Assembly: GCF_002214185.1 (NCBI RefSeq)
Contig: NZ_CP022161.1
Location: 7,323,486 to 7,387,485, forward strand
DNA length: 64,000 nucleotides
From: Streptomyces capitiformicae
GTDB lineage: Bacteria; Actinomycetota; Actinomycetes; Streptomycetales; Streptomycetaceae
Direction of reading: 5' to 3'
Shown: in pieces, positions 43,668 through 52,091 of the stretch
Layout of the letters: each line of letters starts with the position of its first letter
Numbering within the stretch: position 1 is the stretch's first letter
The notes under the pieces: generated by a model
What the model was told of the DNA's origin: nothing
Databases searched by the model: none
Seen by the model: the letters and a program-made list of their open reading frames with translations, nothing else
Program-made: the position numbers and the translations under genes

Positions 43668-43709
43668 GATGTGGTGACTCCTCCTGGCGCGCCTCGGCGG
43701 CGCGTCGGG

Positions 43710-43741
43710 CTTGCACGACAGATGTCTTGCACGACAGATGT
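43710..43741. repeat. Perfect 16-bp tandem direct repeat in the carbonic anhydrase promoter
   Basis: CTTGCACGACAGATGT occurs at 43710-43725 and again at 43726-43741, 43-74 bp upstream of the start. The spacing of about 1.5 helical turns and the place suggest a regulator-binding array. Confidence 0.6.
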
Positions 43742-43763
43742 GGGGGGAGATGCTCCGGTCCGC

Positions 43764-44165
43764 TCAGCAGCGGAAGACCTGGAGCGCGGCCGGGGTGTGG
43801 GCCGCGAGGGGTCTCGACGGCCGGTGGTGCCGGGTCGAGAGCCGTTCCGGTTCGCTCGCGGCCGCTGGGTTCTCCCCCAGCAGCGGACGCGCGTGCGCCC
43901 CGGGAACGGTGTGGATGGCGGCGCGGTGACGGTCACGGGCGCGGAGGGGACCGGTCGGGTCCCCGGGGTGGCCGCACGTGCGGTACGTGACGGCCTTCTC
44001 ACGGACCGGCTTCGCCTTGGGAGTGTTTCCGGGCTCGGCTCTGGTCTTGATATGACCAGGCGTGTACGCGGCTGCGAAGGATGCCGCGGGAGCGAACAGC
44101 TGGAGCGTGAGCAGGACGGCGGCGAGGGCCGAAATGACGGTCCGGGTCGTCGTACCTCGCAACAT
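43764..44165 (-). CDS. Hypothetical secreted protein
   Basis: A 133-aa protein with a signal peptide (VISALAAVLLTLQLFAPAASFAAA) and a basic, Pro/His/Arg-rich mature part with two cysteines (TYRTCGH and the C-terminal VFRC). GGGGAGG lies just upstream of ATG 44165. No family is recognised. It is followed by the carbonic anhydrase gene. Its promoter carries 11-bp direct repeats resembling PHO boxes. Confidence 0.6.
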   Translation of the reverse strand: MLRGTTTRTVISALAAVLLTLQLFAPAASFAAAYTPGHIKTRAEPGNTPKAKPVREKAVTYRTCGHPGDPTGPLRARDRHRAAIHTVPGAHARPLLGENPAAASEPERLSTRHHRPSRPLAAHTPAALQVFRC

Positions 44166-44221
44166 ATGCCTCCCCACTGGCAGTTCGCGGATCCGCTCGC
44201 GCGTCGTCTGTTCCTCGACTT

Positions 44222-44254
44222 GGTCAACCGAGGGTCAACCGCTGGTCAAGAAAC
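44222..44254 (+). promoter_or_regulatory. Three 11-bp direct repeats, PHO-box-like
   Basis: GGTCAACCGAG, GGTCAACCGCT and GGTCAAGAAAC follow without gaps. The first two match the Streptomyces PhoP direct-repeat-unit consensus (G-G/T-TCA-YYY-R-G/C-G) at 9 of 11 positions each; the third is degenerate. They lie 57-89 bp upstream of the secreted-protein start but read on the opposite strand. Confidence 0.45.
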
Positions 44255-44256
44255 AC

Positions 44257-44288
44257 GTTAACCCTGCAAAGTTGTTTGCAGGGTTAAC
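44257..44288. terminator. 14-bp AT-rich stem-loop between zapE and the secreted-protein gene
   Basis: GTTAACCCTGCAAA (44257-44270) pairs perfectly with 44275-44288 around GTTG. It is 82 bp after the zapE stop and adjoins the direct repeats, so it may be a terminator or part of the promoter control region. Confidence 0.65.
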
Positions 44289-44370
44289 TTAACGTTTCGA
44301 GCTGAAGAGAGCCTGAAACGCGGGGGTTGGTTGGCTTGAAAAAGCCCTTGACCTGGGGGAGTTCGTGGGG

Positions 44371-45480
44371 TCAGTGCTCCACGACGCGCTTGGAGTCGCG
44401 GGCGAGCGCGGTGAGGCGGGAGATGGCGCGGAAGTACTTCTTGCGGTAGCCGCCCTTCAGCATCTCCTCGCTGAACAACTGGTCGAAGGGCATCCCCGAG
44501 GCGAGCACGGGCACCTCCCGGTCGTACAGCCGGTCGGCGAGCACCACCAGCCTGAGGGCCGTCGACTGGTCCGGGATCGGTTGGACGTCGGTCAGGCACA
44601 CCGCCTTCAGGCCGTCCGTGAGGGCGCCGTACCGGCTGGGGTGGACGCGCGCGAGGTGGTCCAGCAACTGCGGGAAGCCGTCGAGCGAGGCGCCCTCGGT
44701 GGCGTACGCCGTCTTGGCGACCACCTCGTCGGAGTACGGCGCCGGGGCCTCCGGCAGGCCGCGGTGGCGGTAGTCCTCGCCGTCGATGCGCAGGGCGCGG
44801 AAGTGGGCGGACAGACCCTGGATCTCGCGCAGGAAGTCGGCCGCCGCGAAGCGGCCCTCGCCGAGCTTGCCCGGCAGGGTGTTCGAGGTGGCGGCCAGGG
44901 CCACGCCCGCGTCCACGAGCTTGCCGAGCAGTGTCGACACGAGGACGGTGTCGCCCGGGTCGTCCAGCTCGAACTCGTCGATGCACAGGAGGCGGTGCCC
45001 GGAGAGGGTCTGGACCGTCTTCTGGAAGCCGAGGGCGCCGACCAGGTTCGTCAGCTCCACGAAGGTGCCGAAGGCCTTGAGCGCGGGCTCGGCCGGGGTC
45101 GCGTGCCAGAGGGAGGCCAGCAGGTGGGTCTTGCCGACGCCGTAGCCGCCGTCCAGGTAGACGCCGCGGGGGCCGGTCGGGACCTTGGGGGCCTTCGCCT
45201 TGCCGAAGAAGCCGAAGAAGCCGCGCTTGCCGGCGCCGCTCGCGTGTGCCCCGCCGAGGCCCGCCGCGAAACCGCTCAGGACGCGGACGGCCTCGGTCTG
45301 ACTGGGCTGGTTCGGGTCCGGGATGTACGTATCGAAGCGGACCGAGTCGAAGCGGGGCGGCGGCACCATCTCGGCGACCAGCCGGTCGGCGGGGACGTGC
45401 GGCTCGCGAGCGCACAGGGACAGCGGGACCGCTTCGGACAAGGGAACGATTCCGGACACGGTGGCGGAGGACGACGACAC
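44371..45480 (-). CDS. zapE: AFG1-like ATPase ZapE (cell division)
   Basis: A 369-aa ATPase of the ZapE/AFG1 family. The N-terminal part has PPPRFDSVRFDTYIPDP, the P-loop is GGYGVGKTHLLASLWH and Walker B is LLCIDEFELDDPGD. Sensor segment LAATSNTLPGKLGEGRFAA and the C-terminal MLKGGYRKKYFRAISRL are family-specific. In E. coli ZapE acts at the Z-ring under stress. An ATG at 45519 is in frame but would overlap the divergent gene start; GTG 45480, 8 nt after TAGACT, fits a leaderless start. Confidence 0.85.
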   Translation of the reverse strand: MSSSSATVSGIVPLSEAVPLSLCAREPHVPADRLVAEMVPPPRFDSVRFDTYIPDPNQPSQTEAVRVLSGFAAGLGGAHASGAGKRGFFGFFGKAKAPKVPTGPRGVYLDGGYGVGKTHLLASLWHATPAEPALKAFGTFVELTNLVGALGFQKTVQTLSGHRLLCIDEFELDDPGDTVLVSTLLGKLVDAGVALAATSNTLPGKLGEGRFAAADFLREIQGLSAHFRALRIDGEDYRHRGLPEAPAPYSDEVVAKTAYATEGASLDGFPQLLDHLARVHPSRYGALTDGLKAVCLTDVQPIPDQSTALRLVVLADRLYDREVPVLASGMPFDQLFSEEMLKGGYRKKYFRAISRLTALARDSKRVVEH

Positions 45481-45517
45481 GGTTACCGAGTCTAAAGGCC
45501 GTGCCAGACTGCACGAC
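45481..45517. promoter_or_regulatory. 37-bp divergent promoter with two apparently leaderless starts
   Basis: On the minus strand TAGACT ends 8 nt before the zapE GTG. On the plus strand CAGACT (7 nt before the ATG at 45518) with TTACCG 16 bp upstream could serve the reductase gene. No Shine-Dalgarno is present for either. Confidence 0.4.
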
Positions 45518-46291
45518 ATGCGACGCCTGTTCCCTGTGACCGAAGAGACAGCGCCCCAGAGCCGAGAGTGGGGTCTTGGTGAGCTGGCCGTGGCGTATGC
45601 CTATCCCGAGCTGTCCCCCGGCGGGCAGGAGGCGTGGTTGCGGGCCAACATGGTGTCCACGCTCGATGGGGCCGCTCAGCATGACGGGCGGTCGCAGCCG
45701 ATCTCCAGCGATGCCGACATGCGGATCTTCGGTACGTTGCGGGGGCTCGCGGATGTAGTGGTCGTGGGCGCGGAAACGGTACGGCAGGAGGGTTACCGTC
45801 CGGCACGCGCGCGTGAGGCCTTCGCGGAGGCGCGCAGGGCCGCCGGACAGGGGCCCGCGCCCGCCGTGGCGGTGGTCAGCGCGAGCCTGGACCTGGACTT
45901 CTCCCTTCCGTTGTTCACCTCCCCGCTGGTCCCCACCCTGCTGCTGACCGGTGCCGCCGCGGCTCCCGACCGGGTCGCCACCGCCGAGAAGGCGGGTGTC
46001 CAGGTGGTCATCGCCGGGGACGGCATGGGTGTCGACCCGTCCCGGGCCGTACGGGCTCTCGCCGACCGGGGGCTCACCCGGCTGCTCACGGAGGGTGGCC
46101 CGCGACTGCTGGGGCAGTTCGTGGCGGCCGGCGTCCTCGACGAGCTGTGTCTGACCGTGTCGCCGATGCTCACGGCGGGGGACGCCCAGCGGATCGCCGG
46201 TGGGCCCTCGGTGCCGGTTCCCAAACGCTTCGAACTCGTGTCGCTGCTGGAGGAGGCCGGGTTCCTGTTCGGTCGTTACCGTCGTACGTGA
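45518..46291 (+). CDS. RibD C-terminal-like pyrimidine reductase family protein
   Basis: A 257-aa protein of the dihydrofolate-reductase-like RibD_C fold. Typical are ANMVSTLDGAAQHDGRSQPISS, DVVVVGAETVRQEGY and LTRLLTEGGPRLLGQFVAAGVLDEL, where the glycine-rich TEGGP contacts NADPH. There is no fused deaminase. It may reduce a riboflavin precursor or another pyrimidine or lactone. It is divergent from zapE with only 37 bp between. Confidence 0.78.
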   Translation: MRRLFPVTEETAPQSREWGLGELAVAYAYPELSPGGQEAWLRANMVSTLDGAAQHDGRSQPISSDADMRIFGTLRGLADVVVVGAETVRQEGYRPARAREAFAEARRAAGQGPAPAVAVVSASLDLDFSLPLFTSPLVPTLLLTGAAAAPDRVATAEKAGVQVVIAGDGMGVDPSRAVRALADRGLTRLLTEGGPRLLGQFVAAGVLDELCLTVSPMLTAGDAQRIAGGPSVPVPKRFELVSLLEEAGFLFGRYRRT

Positions 46292-46396
46292 AAGCGTGAA
46301 TGTGTTCGGAATGCACCGTTCCGTTCAGCTTTCGCCGGGCACACTAGAAGCCTGAGGAGTGAGGGCCCGCGGGGTCCTCCCGGGAGAAGGGCGCCT

Positions 46397-46894
46397 GTGG
46401 TGTCGTTCACGAGCGTTTTGATGATCGAGAAGGCCCTGACGTCCGCGGACGTCGAGTTCGTCACCACCCTGCACGGCGACGAGCAGGCCTCTTTCCATGT
46501 GCTGCTCCAGCCGCGGGGCAACCAGGCCGACAGGCTGTTGCGGGCCATCGACGACCTCGCCCTCGGTGAGCTGGACGAGGCGGCGCGGGAGGGGGAGACG
46601 CCGGAGGGGGAGCAGGCGAGGGACGAGGGGGAGCGGGCCCTTGAGGTGTCGTTGCAGGCGTTGCGCGGGACGGGGAGCTCGGCGGAGGGGCGGTTGATCG
46701 AGGATCACCCGCTGGATGCGTTGAAGGCGTTGGTGGAGGAGGTCGACGCTGATGAGGTGCTGGTGTTGACCGATCCGCATTATGTGGAGGAGTTCTTCCA
46801 TCGGGACTGGGCGTCTCGGGCTCGGCACAAGGTGGGGGTGCCGGTGTTGAAGTTGTTTTCCCACGCGCGGGTTCAAGGCGGGGGGGCGTCGTAG
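46397..46894 (+). CDS. Conserved hypothetical acidic protein
   Basis: A 165-aa protein: MVSFTSVLMIEKALTSADVEF, a glutamate-rich middle (LGELDEAAREGETPEGEQAR) and a C-terminal alpha/beta part (VLVLTDPHYVEEFFHRDWASRARHKVGVPVLKLFSH). The latter looks like a Rossmann-type or USP-like segment, but no known family is certain. GGGAGAAGGG precedes GTG 46397. It stands alone upstream of murC. Role unknown. Confidence 0.6.
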   Translation: MVSFTSVLMIEKALTSADVEFVTTLHGDEQASFHVLLQPRGNQADRLLRAIDDLALGELDEAAREGETPEGEQARDEGERALEVSLQALRGTGSSAEGRLIEDHPLDALKALVEEVDADEVLVLTDPHYVEEFFHRDWASRARHKVGVPVLKLFSHARVQGGGAS

Positions 46895-46936
46895 GGGTTC
46901 CTGTGCGTCTTTGGCTACGGGTTTGTTGTGGCTGGT

Positions 46937-46981
46937 CGCTCCCCCACTCTCGGCTTCGCTCGAGCGGGGGGACCCCCATCG
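46937..46981 (+). repeat. 45-bp dispersed intergenic repeat, copy B
   Basis: CGCTCCCCCACTCTCGGCTT...CCCCCATCG, 40 of 45 bases as in copy A (7268). It lies in the 240-bp gap before murC; the rest of that gap shows nothing else but the murC ribosome site. Confidence 0.7.
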
Positions 46982-47134
46982 CGGCGGAGCCGCACATGTC
47001 ACAGCCCCGCGCCCCTTGACAGCGTGGGCCTGGGCCGGTGGCTGAATGGACCCCATTGCCTAGGCAATAGGCTGGGGCGGCGCTCCCTCGCGGGGCGTGA
47101 ACCGTCGTCGTACCGCACCTTGGGGAGAACACGC

Positions 47135-48520
47135 ATGGCACCCGGCCTTCCTACCGCCATGGACCGACCGCACTTCATCGGGATCGGTGGGGCGGGGATG
47201 TCGGGGATCGCGAAGATTCTGGCGCAGCGTGGGGCCAAGGTGGCCGGGAGCGATGCCAAGGAGTCGGAGACGGCCGAGGCGCTGCGGGCGCTGGGGGCCA
47301 CCGTGCACATCGGGCACGCCGCGGAGCATCTCGCCGACGACGCCACCTGTGTCGTCGTGTCGTCCGCCATCCGGGCCGACAATCCCGAACTGGCCCGCGC
47401 GGCCGAGCTGGGGATCCCCGTGGTCCACCGTTCGGACGCGCTCGCCCGGCTGATGGACGGGCTGCGCCCGATCGCCGTCGCCGGCACGCATGGCAAGACC
47501 ACGACCACCTCCATGCTGGCCGTGTCCCTGAGCGAGCTGGGCCTCAACCCCTCGTACGCCATCGGCGGCGACCTCGACGTGCCCGGGTCGAACGCCCTGC
47601 ACGGTGACGGCGAGATCTTCGTCGCCGAGGCGGATGAAAGCGATCGCAGCTTCCACAAGTACGCCCCCGAGGTCGCCATCGTCCTCAACGTAGAGCTGGA
47701 CCATCACGCCAACTACGCCTCCATGGACGAGATCTACGAGTCCTTCGAGACGTTCGCCGGGAAGATCGTGCCGGGGGGCACGCTGGTGATCTCCGCGGAT
47801 CATGAGGGTGCGCGTGAGCTGACTCGGAGGGTCGAAGGGGTTCGCGTCGTCACTTACGGTGAGCGCGAGGACGCCGACGTGCGGGTGCTGTCCGTCGTGC
47901 CGCAGGGGCTGAAGAGCCAGGTCACCGTGGTGCTGGAGGGGCAGGAGATCGTCTTCACGGTGTCCGTCCCCGGGCGGCACTACGCGCACAACGCGGTCGC
48001 CGCGCTGGCCGCCGGTGTCGCTCTCGGGGTGCCGGCCGACGAGCTGGCGCCCGCGCTGGCCGCGTACACCGGGGTGAAGCGGCGGCTGCAGCTGAAGGGC
48101 GAGGCGGCCGGCGTACAGGTCATCGACTCGTACGCGCACCACCCCACCGAGATGACGGCGGACCTGGAGGCGATGCGGGCCGCGGCCGGTGACGCGCGCA
48201 TCCTGGTGCTCTTCCAGCCGCACCTCTTCTCCCGTACCCAGGAGCTGGGCGCCGAGATGGGGCAGTCCCTGGCGCTCGCGGACGCGTCCGTCGTCCTCGA
48301 CATCTACCCGGCGCGTGAGGACCCGATCCCGGGTGTGACCAGTGAGCTGATCATCGACGCGGCGCGGGCGGCGGGCGCGGACGTCACGGCTGTTCACGAC
48401 AAGGCGGAGGCCCCCGCCGTGATCGCGGGAATGGCGAAGGCGGGTGATCTCGTTCTCACCATGGGCGCGGGTGACGTGACGGACCTCGGCCCGCAGATCC
48501 TGGACCGTCTTTCGAGCTGA
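47135..48520 (+). CDS. murC: UDP-N-acetylmuramate-L-alanine ligase
   Basis: A 461-aa Mur ligase that adds L-Ala to UDP-MurNAc in peptidoglycan precursor synthesis. The N-terminal motif HFIGIGGAGMSGIAKIL, the ATP-binding AGTHGKTTTTSMLA, and the later DSYAHHPTEM and FQPHLFSRT motifs are all diagnostic. The frame is open from 46928, but ATG 47135 has GGGGAG 7 nt upstream. It is outside the dcw cluster, as usual in streptomycetes. msrB follows 13 bp downstream. Confidence 0.95.
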   Translation: MAPGLPTAMDRPHFIGIGGAGMSGIAKILAQRGAKVAGSDAKESETAEALRALGATVHIGHAAEHLADDATCVVVSSAIRADNPELARAAELGIPVVHRSDALARLMDGLRPIAVAGTHGKTTTTSMLAVSLSELGLNPSYAIGGDLDVPGSNALHGDGEIFVAEADESDRSFHKYAPEVAIVLNVELDHHANYASMDEIYESFETFAGKIVPGGTLVISADHEGARELTRRVEGVRVVTYGEREDADVRVLSVVPQGLKSQVTVVLEGQEIVFTVSVPGRHYAHNAVAALAAGVALGVPADELAPALAAYTGVKRRLQLKGEAAGVQVIDSYAHHPTEMTADLEAMRAAAGDARILVLFQPHLFSRTQELGAEMGQSLALADASVVLDIYPAREDPIPGVTSELIIDAARAAGADVTAVHDKAEAPAVIAGMAKAGDLVLTMGAGDVTDLGPQILDRLSS

Positions 48521-48533
48521 GGGGCTGACGCTC

Positions 48534-48941
48534 ATGTCGTACGACGTCGAGAAGCCGGACGAGCAGTGGCGCGCGGAGCTGACCCCGGCCGAGTACACGG
48601 TGCTGCGCCAGGCCGGCACGGAGCCCGCCTTCACCGGTGAGTACACGAACACCAAGACCGAGGGCGTCTACTCCTGTCGCGCCTGCGGTGCCGAACTCTT
48701 CACCTCGGACACGAAGTTCGAGTCGCACTGCGGCTGGCCGTCGTTCTACGACCCCAAGAACAGCGACGCGGTGGAGCTGATCGAGGACCGGTCGTACGGG
48801 ATGGTGCGCACCGAGGTGCGGTGCGCCCGGTGCGGGTCGCACCTCGGGCATGTCTTCGAGGGGGAGGGGTATCCGACCCCGACCGACCAGCGGTACTGCA
48901 TCAACAGCATCTCGCTGCGACTTACCGCCGACGAGGGCTGA
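48534..48941 (+). CDS. msrB: Peptide-methionine (R)-S-oxide reductase
   Basis: A 135-aa MsrB that repairs oxidised methionine. Zinc-binding pairs are CRACGAE and CARCGSH, FESHCGWPSFYDP is the family signature, and the catalytic Cys is in RYCINSISL. It is 13 bp after murC, so co-transcribed. A short CACCGG tandem run follows the stop. Confidence 0.95.
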   Translation: MSYDVEKPDEQWRAELTPAEYTVLRQAGTEPAFTGEYTNTKTEGVYSCRACGAELFTSDTKFESHCGWPSFYDPKNSDAVELIEDRSYGMVRTEVRCARCGSHLGHVFEGEGYPTPTDQRYCINSISLRLTADEG

Positions 48942-49131
48942 CACCGGCACCGGCACCGGCACCATCTCCAGCAGGGTGTACGCCGGTTGTCGGGGTTGAC
49001 TGCGTGGCTACTGTTTGAAGATGGCAGCAAGGGACGGCATGCGGCCTCTTTGAGTCAGGAAGTCGGGAGCTCGCGGTGTTGACGGGGCAAGTGGAGAGAG
49101 AAGTCCCTCGGTCAGGGCCCGTGGGCCTGAC

Positions 49132-50349
49132 GTGAACGGATTGATCTACTACATATCCGCCGGGATCCTGTGGGCGGGCTTCGCAGCCCAGGTGCCCGGC
49201 CTGTGGCACGACTGGCGCGATCCGCTCAAACGCGCCCTCTGCGCCGTGATCTTCCTCGCCGGTTTCTGCTTCGCCCTCGGCGCCCCGCCCACCGTCGGCT
49301 TCCTCAACGGCGCCATCGGTGTGCCCAACGCCGCGGCGTGTGTCACCTACGCGGCCCTGAACGCGTTCTCCGCCGCCTCCCTCGTCCTGATCGTCCACTG
49401 GCGCGGTGCCGACAGCCCGGACCACGTACGGCGTATCTCGCACGGCTGGCTGATCACGTACGCGGTGGTGATCGCGGGTCAGGTCGCCCTCTTCGCCGCC
49501 GGTGACGCGCCGGTCGAGCGCCGCACGGACTTCGACACCTACTACGCGGACACGCCGTTCGTCCGGGAGATGATCGTCCTCTATCTCCTGGCCCACTTGG
49601 CGGCGGCCTCCACCACCACGATCCTGTGCTGGCGCTGGACCCTCCAGATCAGCGGATGGACACGGCGGGCGCTGGCCGTGCTCGCCCTCGGGTGGCTGTG
49701 CACGAGCGCGTACGGGGTCGTCAAGCTGATCGCGGTCGCCGGGCGGTGGGGCGGGCAGCAGTGGGATCCGCTGAGCACGCGCCTCGCGCCGATGCTGGTC
49801 ACCGTGGGCGCCGCCCTCACGTCGGCCGGGTACATCCTGCCGCTGTTGGGGCCGCGTATCGACAGCCTCGTCGCCTTCCTGCGGCTCGGCCCGCTCTTCC
49901 GGCTCGTCGGCTCCCGGAGCGGCAAGCGTCACACGGTGCTGTCCTGGCGGTCCCTCGGCAACGTCGAGCTTCGGCTGACCCACCGTACGACGGCCATCCG
50001 CGACGGCCTCAGGGACGTGTCCGTGCACTTCGACGAGGGGGTCCGGGAGCGGGCCTACCGCCAGGCGCTGTCCGTCGGTTCCAGCACGGCCGAGGCGCAG
50101 GCCATCGGCGACGCCGCGATGGTGGCCGTGGCCGCGCTGTCCGACCCTCGCCGGCGCGCCCCGCGTCTCGACCCGGCCGTCCTGGACAGCGTCGCCCTCG
50201 ACGCCATCGCCGGATTCACCGGGCCAGTGGTCGGCGCGCAGACCCTGGACACCGGCCAGCCGTCCCTGATCCGGATGTCCCGAGCCGTACGCGCCGCCAT
50301 CGTCGAGGGCGCGGTCCGCGCCGAACGCGCGCACAGCCGTCAGGCGTGA
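49132..50349 (+). CDS. MAB_1171c-like putative membrane transporter
   Basis: A 405-aa protein with about seven hydrophobic segments in the first 260 residues (LIYYISAGILWAGFAAQV, LCAVIFLAGFCFALG, LITYAVVIAGQVALFAAG, MLVTVGAALTSAGYILPLLG) and a cytoplasmic C-terminal half (VELRLTHRTTAIRDGLRDVS). This is the layout of the actinobacterial MAB_1171c family, of unknown function. No clear Shine-Dalgarno precedes GTG 49132; an imperfect hairpin (GTCAGGGCCC/GGGCCTGAC) ends right at it. It converges on the FAD enzyme with 7 bp between stops. Confidence 0.7.
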   Translation: MNGLIYYISAGILWAGFAAQVPGLWHDWRDPLKRALCAVIFLAGFCFALGAPPTVGFLNGAIGVPNAAACVTYAALNAFSAASLVLIVHWRGADSPDHVRRISHGWLITYAVVIAGQVALFAAGDAPVERRTDFDTYYADTPFVREMIVLYLLAHLAAASTTTILCWRWTLQISGWTRRALAVLALGWLCTSAYGVVKLIAVAGRWGGQQWDPLSTRLAPMLVTVGAALTSAGYILPLLGPRIDSLVAFLRLGPLFRLVGSRSGKRHTVLSWRSLGNVELRLTHRTTAIRDGLRDVSVHFDEGVRERAYRQALSVGSSTAEAQAIGDAAMVAVAALSDPRRRAPRLDPAVLDSVALDAIAGFTGPVVGAQTLDTGQPSLIRMSRAVRAAIVEGAVRAERAHSRQA

Positions 50350-50356
50350 CCAGGCC

Positions 50357-51775
50357 TCAGTGCCCGCCGCTCAGGGACGAGAGGACGGCGCGTTCCTCCG
50401 GGGTCAGCGGTGGGCCCGCGAGGGGTGGGAGGACCGGGCCGAGGAGTGTGGACAGGAGGAGGGACGGGCGGAGCAGGTGGAGGGCGTCCGCCTGGAGGGT
50501 GGTTACCTCGCACATCGCGGTGGAGACGCGGTACGAGCCGGTGGCGACGCGGGCCATGCGGCCGGTGTAGGCGGACAGCCAACGGTCCGCGAGTGTGGGG
50601 GACTTGCCGCGTACGTCGGGGAACCACTGGTCCTGGCCGACGGACATCATCCATGCCGCGTCCACCACCTTCGCGGCCGCCCGCTGCACGCGGCGCGCGA
50701 AGCCGGGCGCGAGGATGCCGGTCCGGTCCAGTTCGCCGCTGAGCGCACGCGCGCCGAGGGCGGCGACCGACATGCCCTGCCCGTAGACGGGGTTGTACGT
50801 GGCGACGGCGTCGCCGAGCGCGATCAGGCCCTCGGGCCACCGGGCGGTCTTCTCGAAGTACCGGCGTTCGTTGCGGGTGCTGCGGCTGAGGACGACGTCG
50901 CTCAACGGCTCGGCGCCGGTGATCAGTTCAGCGACGATGGGGTGGCGCAGGCCGTGTGCGAAGCGTACGAAGTCGTCGGGGTCGGCGGTGGGTTCGCCGC
51001 CTCGGGTGCCGCCGAGACTGACCAGCCAGCGGCCGCCCTCGATCGGCAGGAGGAGCCCCGACCGGCCGGGCCGCCCGCCGCCCGGGTCGGCGGTGACCTG
51101 CGCCGGCGGGAAGGCTTCCGCTCCCTCGGGGGTGCGGTAGAGGCGGCTGGCGTAGACGAGTCCGGCGTCCACGACGTCCTTGGGGATGTCGGTGATGCCG
51201 AGTTCGGAGAGCCAGTGTTCGATCCGGGTGCCACGGCCGCTCGCGTCGACGACGAACTCCGCGCGCAGGTCCTCGTTGCCCACGGCGCCCTCGCCGCCGC
51301 CGATACGGACACCGGTGACGCGTTCGGCCGTGCCCAGCAGACCGGCGGCCGAGGCGCGGCGGATGCTGATACGGGTGGTGCTCGTGAGGACGGCGTCGCG
51401 TACGGTCCAGTCGATCAGATCACGGCTCGCGACGAGCAGGGGATGGCTCTCGTGATGCCGTGAGCGCCGGTACCAGCCCTGCGGGCCCAGCGTCACCAGC
51501 CCGGAGGTGAGGCCGCGTTCCGTCGCGCCCGCCGCCAGCAGCCGCTTGCGCACCCCGCCGCCGGGCACGATCTCCTCGATGGCGTCGCGTCCGCTGGGCA
51601 GGAGGATGTGGGCGTGGCGGCCCTGCGGGAGGCCCTTGCGGGGGCGGGGCTCGTCCGGGAGCTCGTCGCGCTCCAGCACGATCACTTCGTCCACTGTGTC
51701 GGCGGACCTGGCCAGGGCCGCGGCGGCGAGCATGCCGGCCATGCTCGCCCCGATGACGACCGCAGTGCGTGGCAT
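50357..51775 (-). CDS. FAD-dependent monooxygenase/oxidoreductase
   Basis: A 472-aa flavoprotein. The GxGxxG-type motif is VVIGASMAGMLAAAAL, followed by LERDELPDEPRPRKGLPQGRHAHIL, typical of a halogenase/hydroxylase-like FAD family. A second FAD motif GLIALGDAVATYNPVYGQGMS confirms the fold. ATG 51775 is preferred to GTG 51781 because AGGGG is 5 nt upstream. Substrate unknown; it may belong to a secondary-metabolic or lipid-modifying step. Confidence 0.8.
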   Translation of the reverse strand: MPRTAVVIGASMAGMLAAAALARSADTVDEVIVLERDELPDEPRPRKGLPQGRHAHILLPSGRDAIEEIVPGGGVRKRLLAAGATERGLTSGLVTLGPQGWYRRSRHHESHPLLVASRDLIDWTVRDAVLTSTTRISIRRASAAGLLGTAERVTGVRIGGGEGAVGNEDLRAEFVVDASGRGTRIEHWLSELGITDIPKDVVDAGLVYASRLYRTPEGAEAFPPAQVTADPGGGRPGRSGLLLPIEGGRWLVSLGGTRGGEPTADPDDFVRFAHGLRHPIVAELITGAEPLSDVVLSRSTRNERRYFEKTARWPEGLIALGDAVATYNPVYGQGMSVAALGARALSGELDRTGILAPGFARRVQRAAAKVVDAAWMMSVGQDQWFPDVRGKSPTLADRWLSAYTGRMARVATGSYRVSTAMCEVTTLQADALHLLRPSLLLSTLLGPVLPPLAGPPLTPEERAVLSSLSGGH

Positions 51776-51979
51776 GGACACCCCTGCTCTTCAAGGACCC
51801 CGATGGAAGCCTCACCGTACATTCACGTACCCGGTCGCGACAGAAGATCAACGCAACCGCTTTGTGTGCATGGGGAGTTGACGAGAAGTCGACGACGGTG
51901 TCACGGATTGTCAGGTCTATGTCGTATTGAGACTGACTGTTGTTGGATTTCGGGAATTTGTCGAAACGGGTTGCTGAAC

Positions 51980-52014
51980 GCCGACGCTCGCGGGACATTG
52001 CCCAGAGCGTCGGC
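51980..52014. promoter_or_regulatory. 10-bp inverted repeat before the GTPase gene
   Basis: GCCGACGCTC (51980-51989) and GAGCGTCGGC (52005-52014) are perfectly inverted with a 15-nt loop, 78 bp before the GTPase start. The 316-bp gap 51776-52091 is relatively AT-rich around 51850-51960 and probably holds both promoters; no gene is seen. Confidence 0.45.
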
Positions 52015-52091
52015 TGCGGGGGCGGGAACCGGTTCGAGGGGTGACCGGGCGGGCCTCGCCGTGGGGGAGGCGCTGGGGGAGGTCTGTGGCC

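Noticed and set aside
48942..48965. CACCGG tandem run after msrB as a regulatory array.
   Set aside because: Fewer than four 6-bp units in GC-rich sequence just after a stop codon; likely simple slippage.
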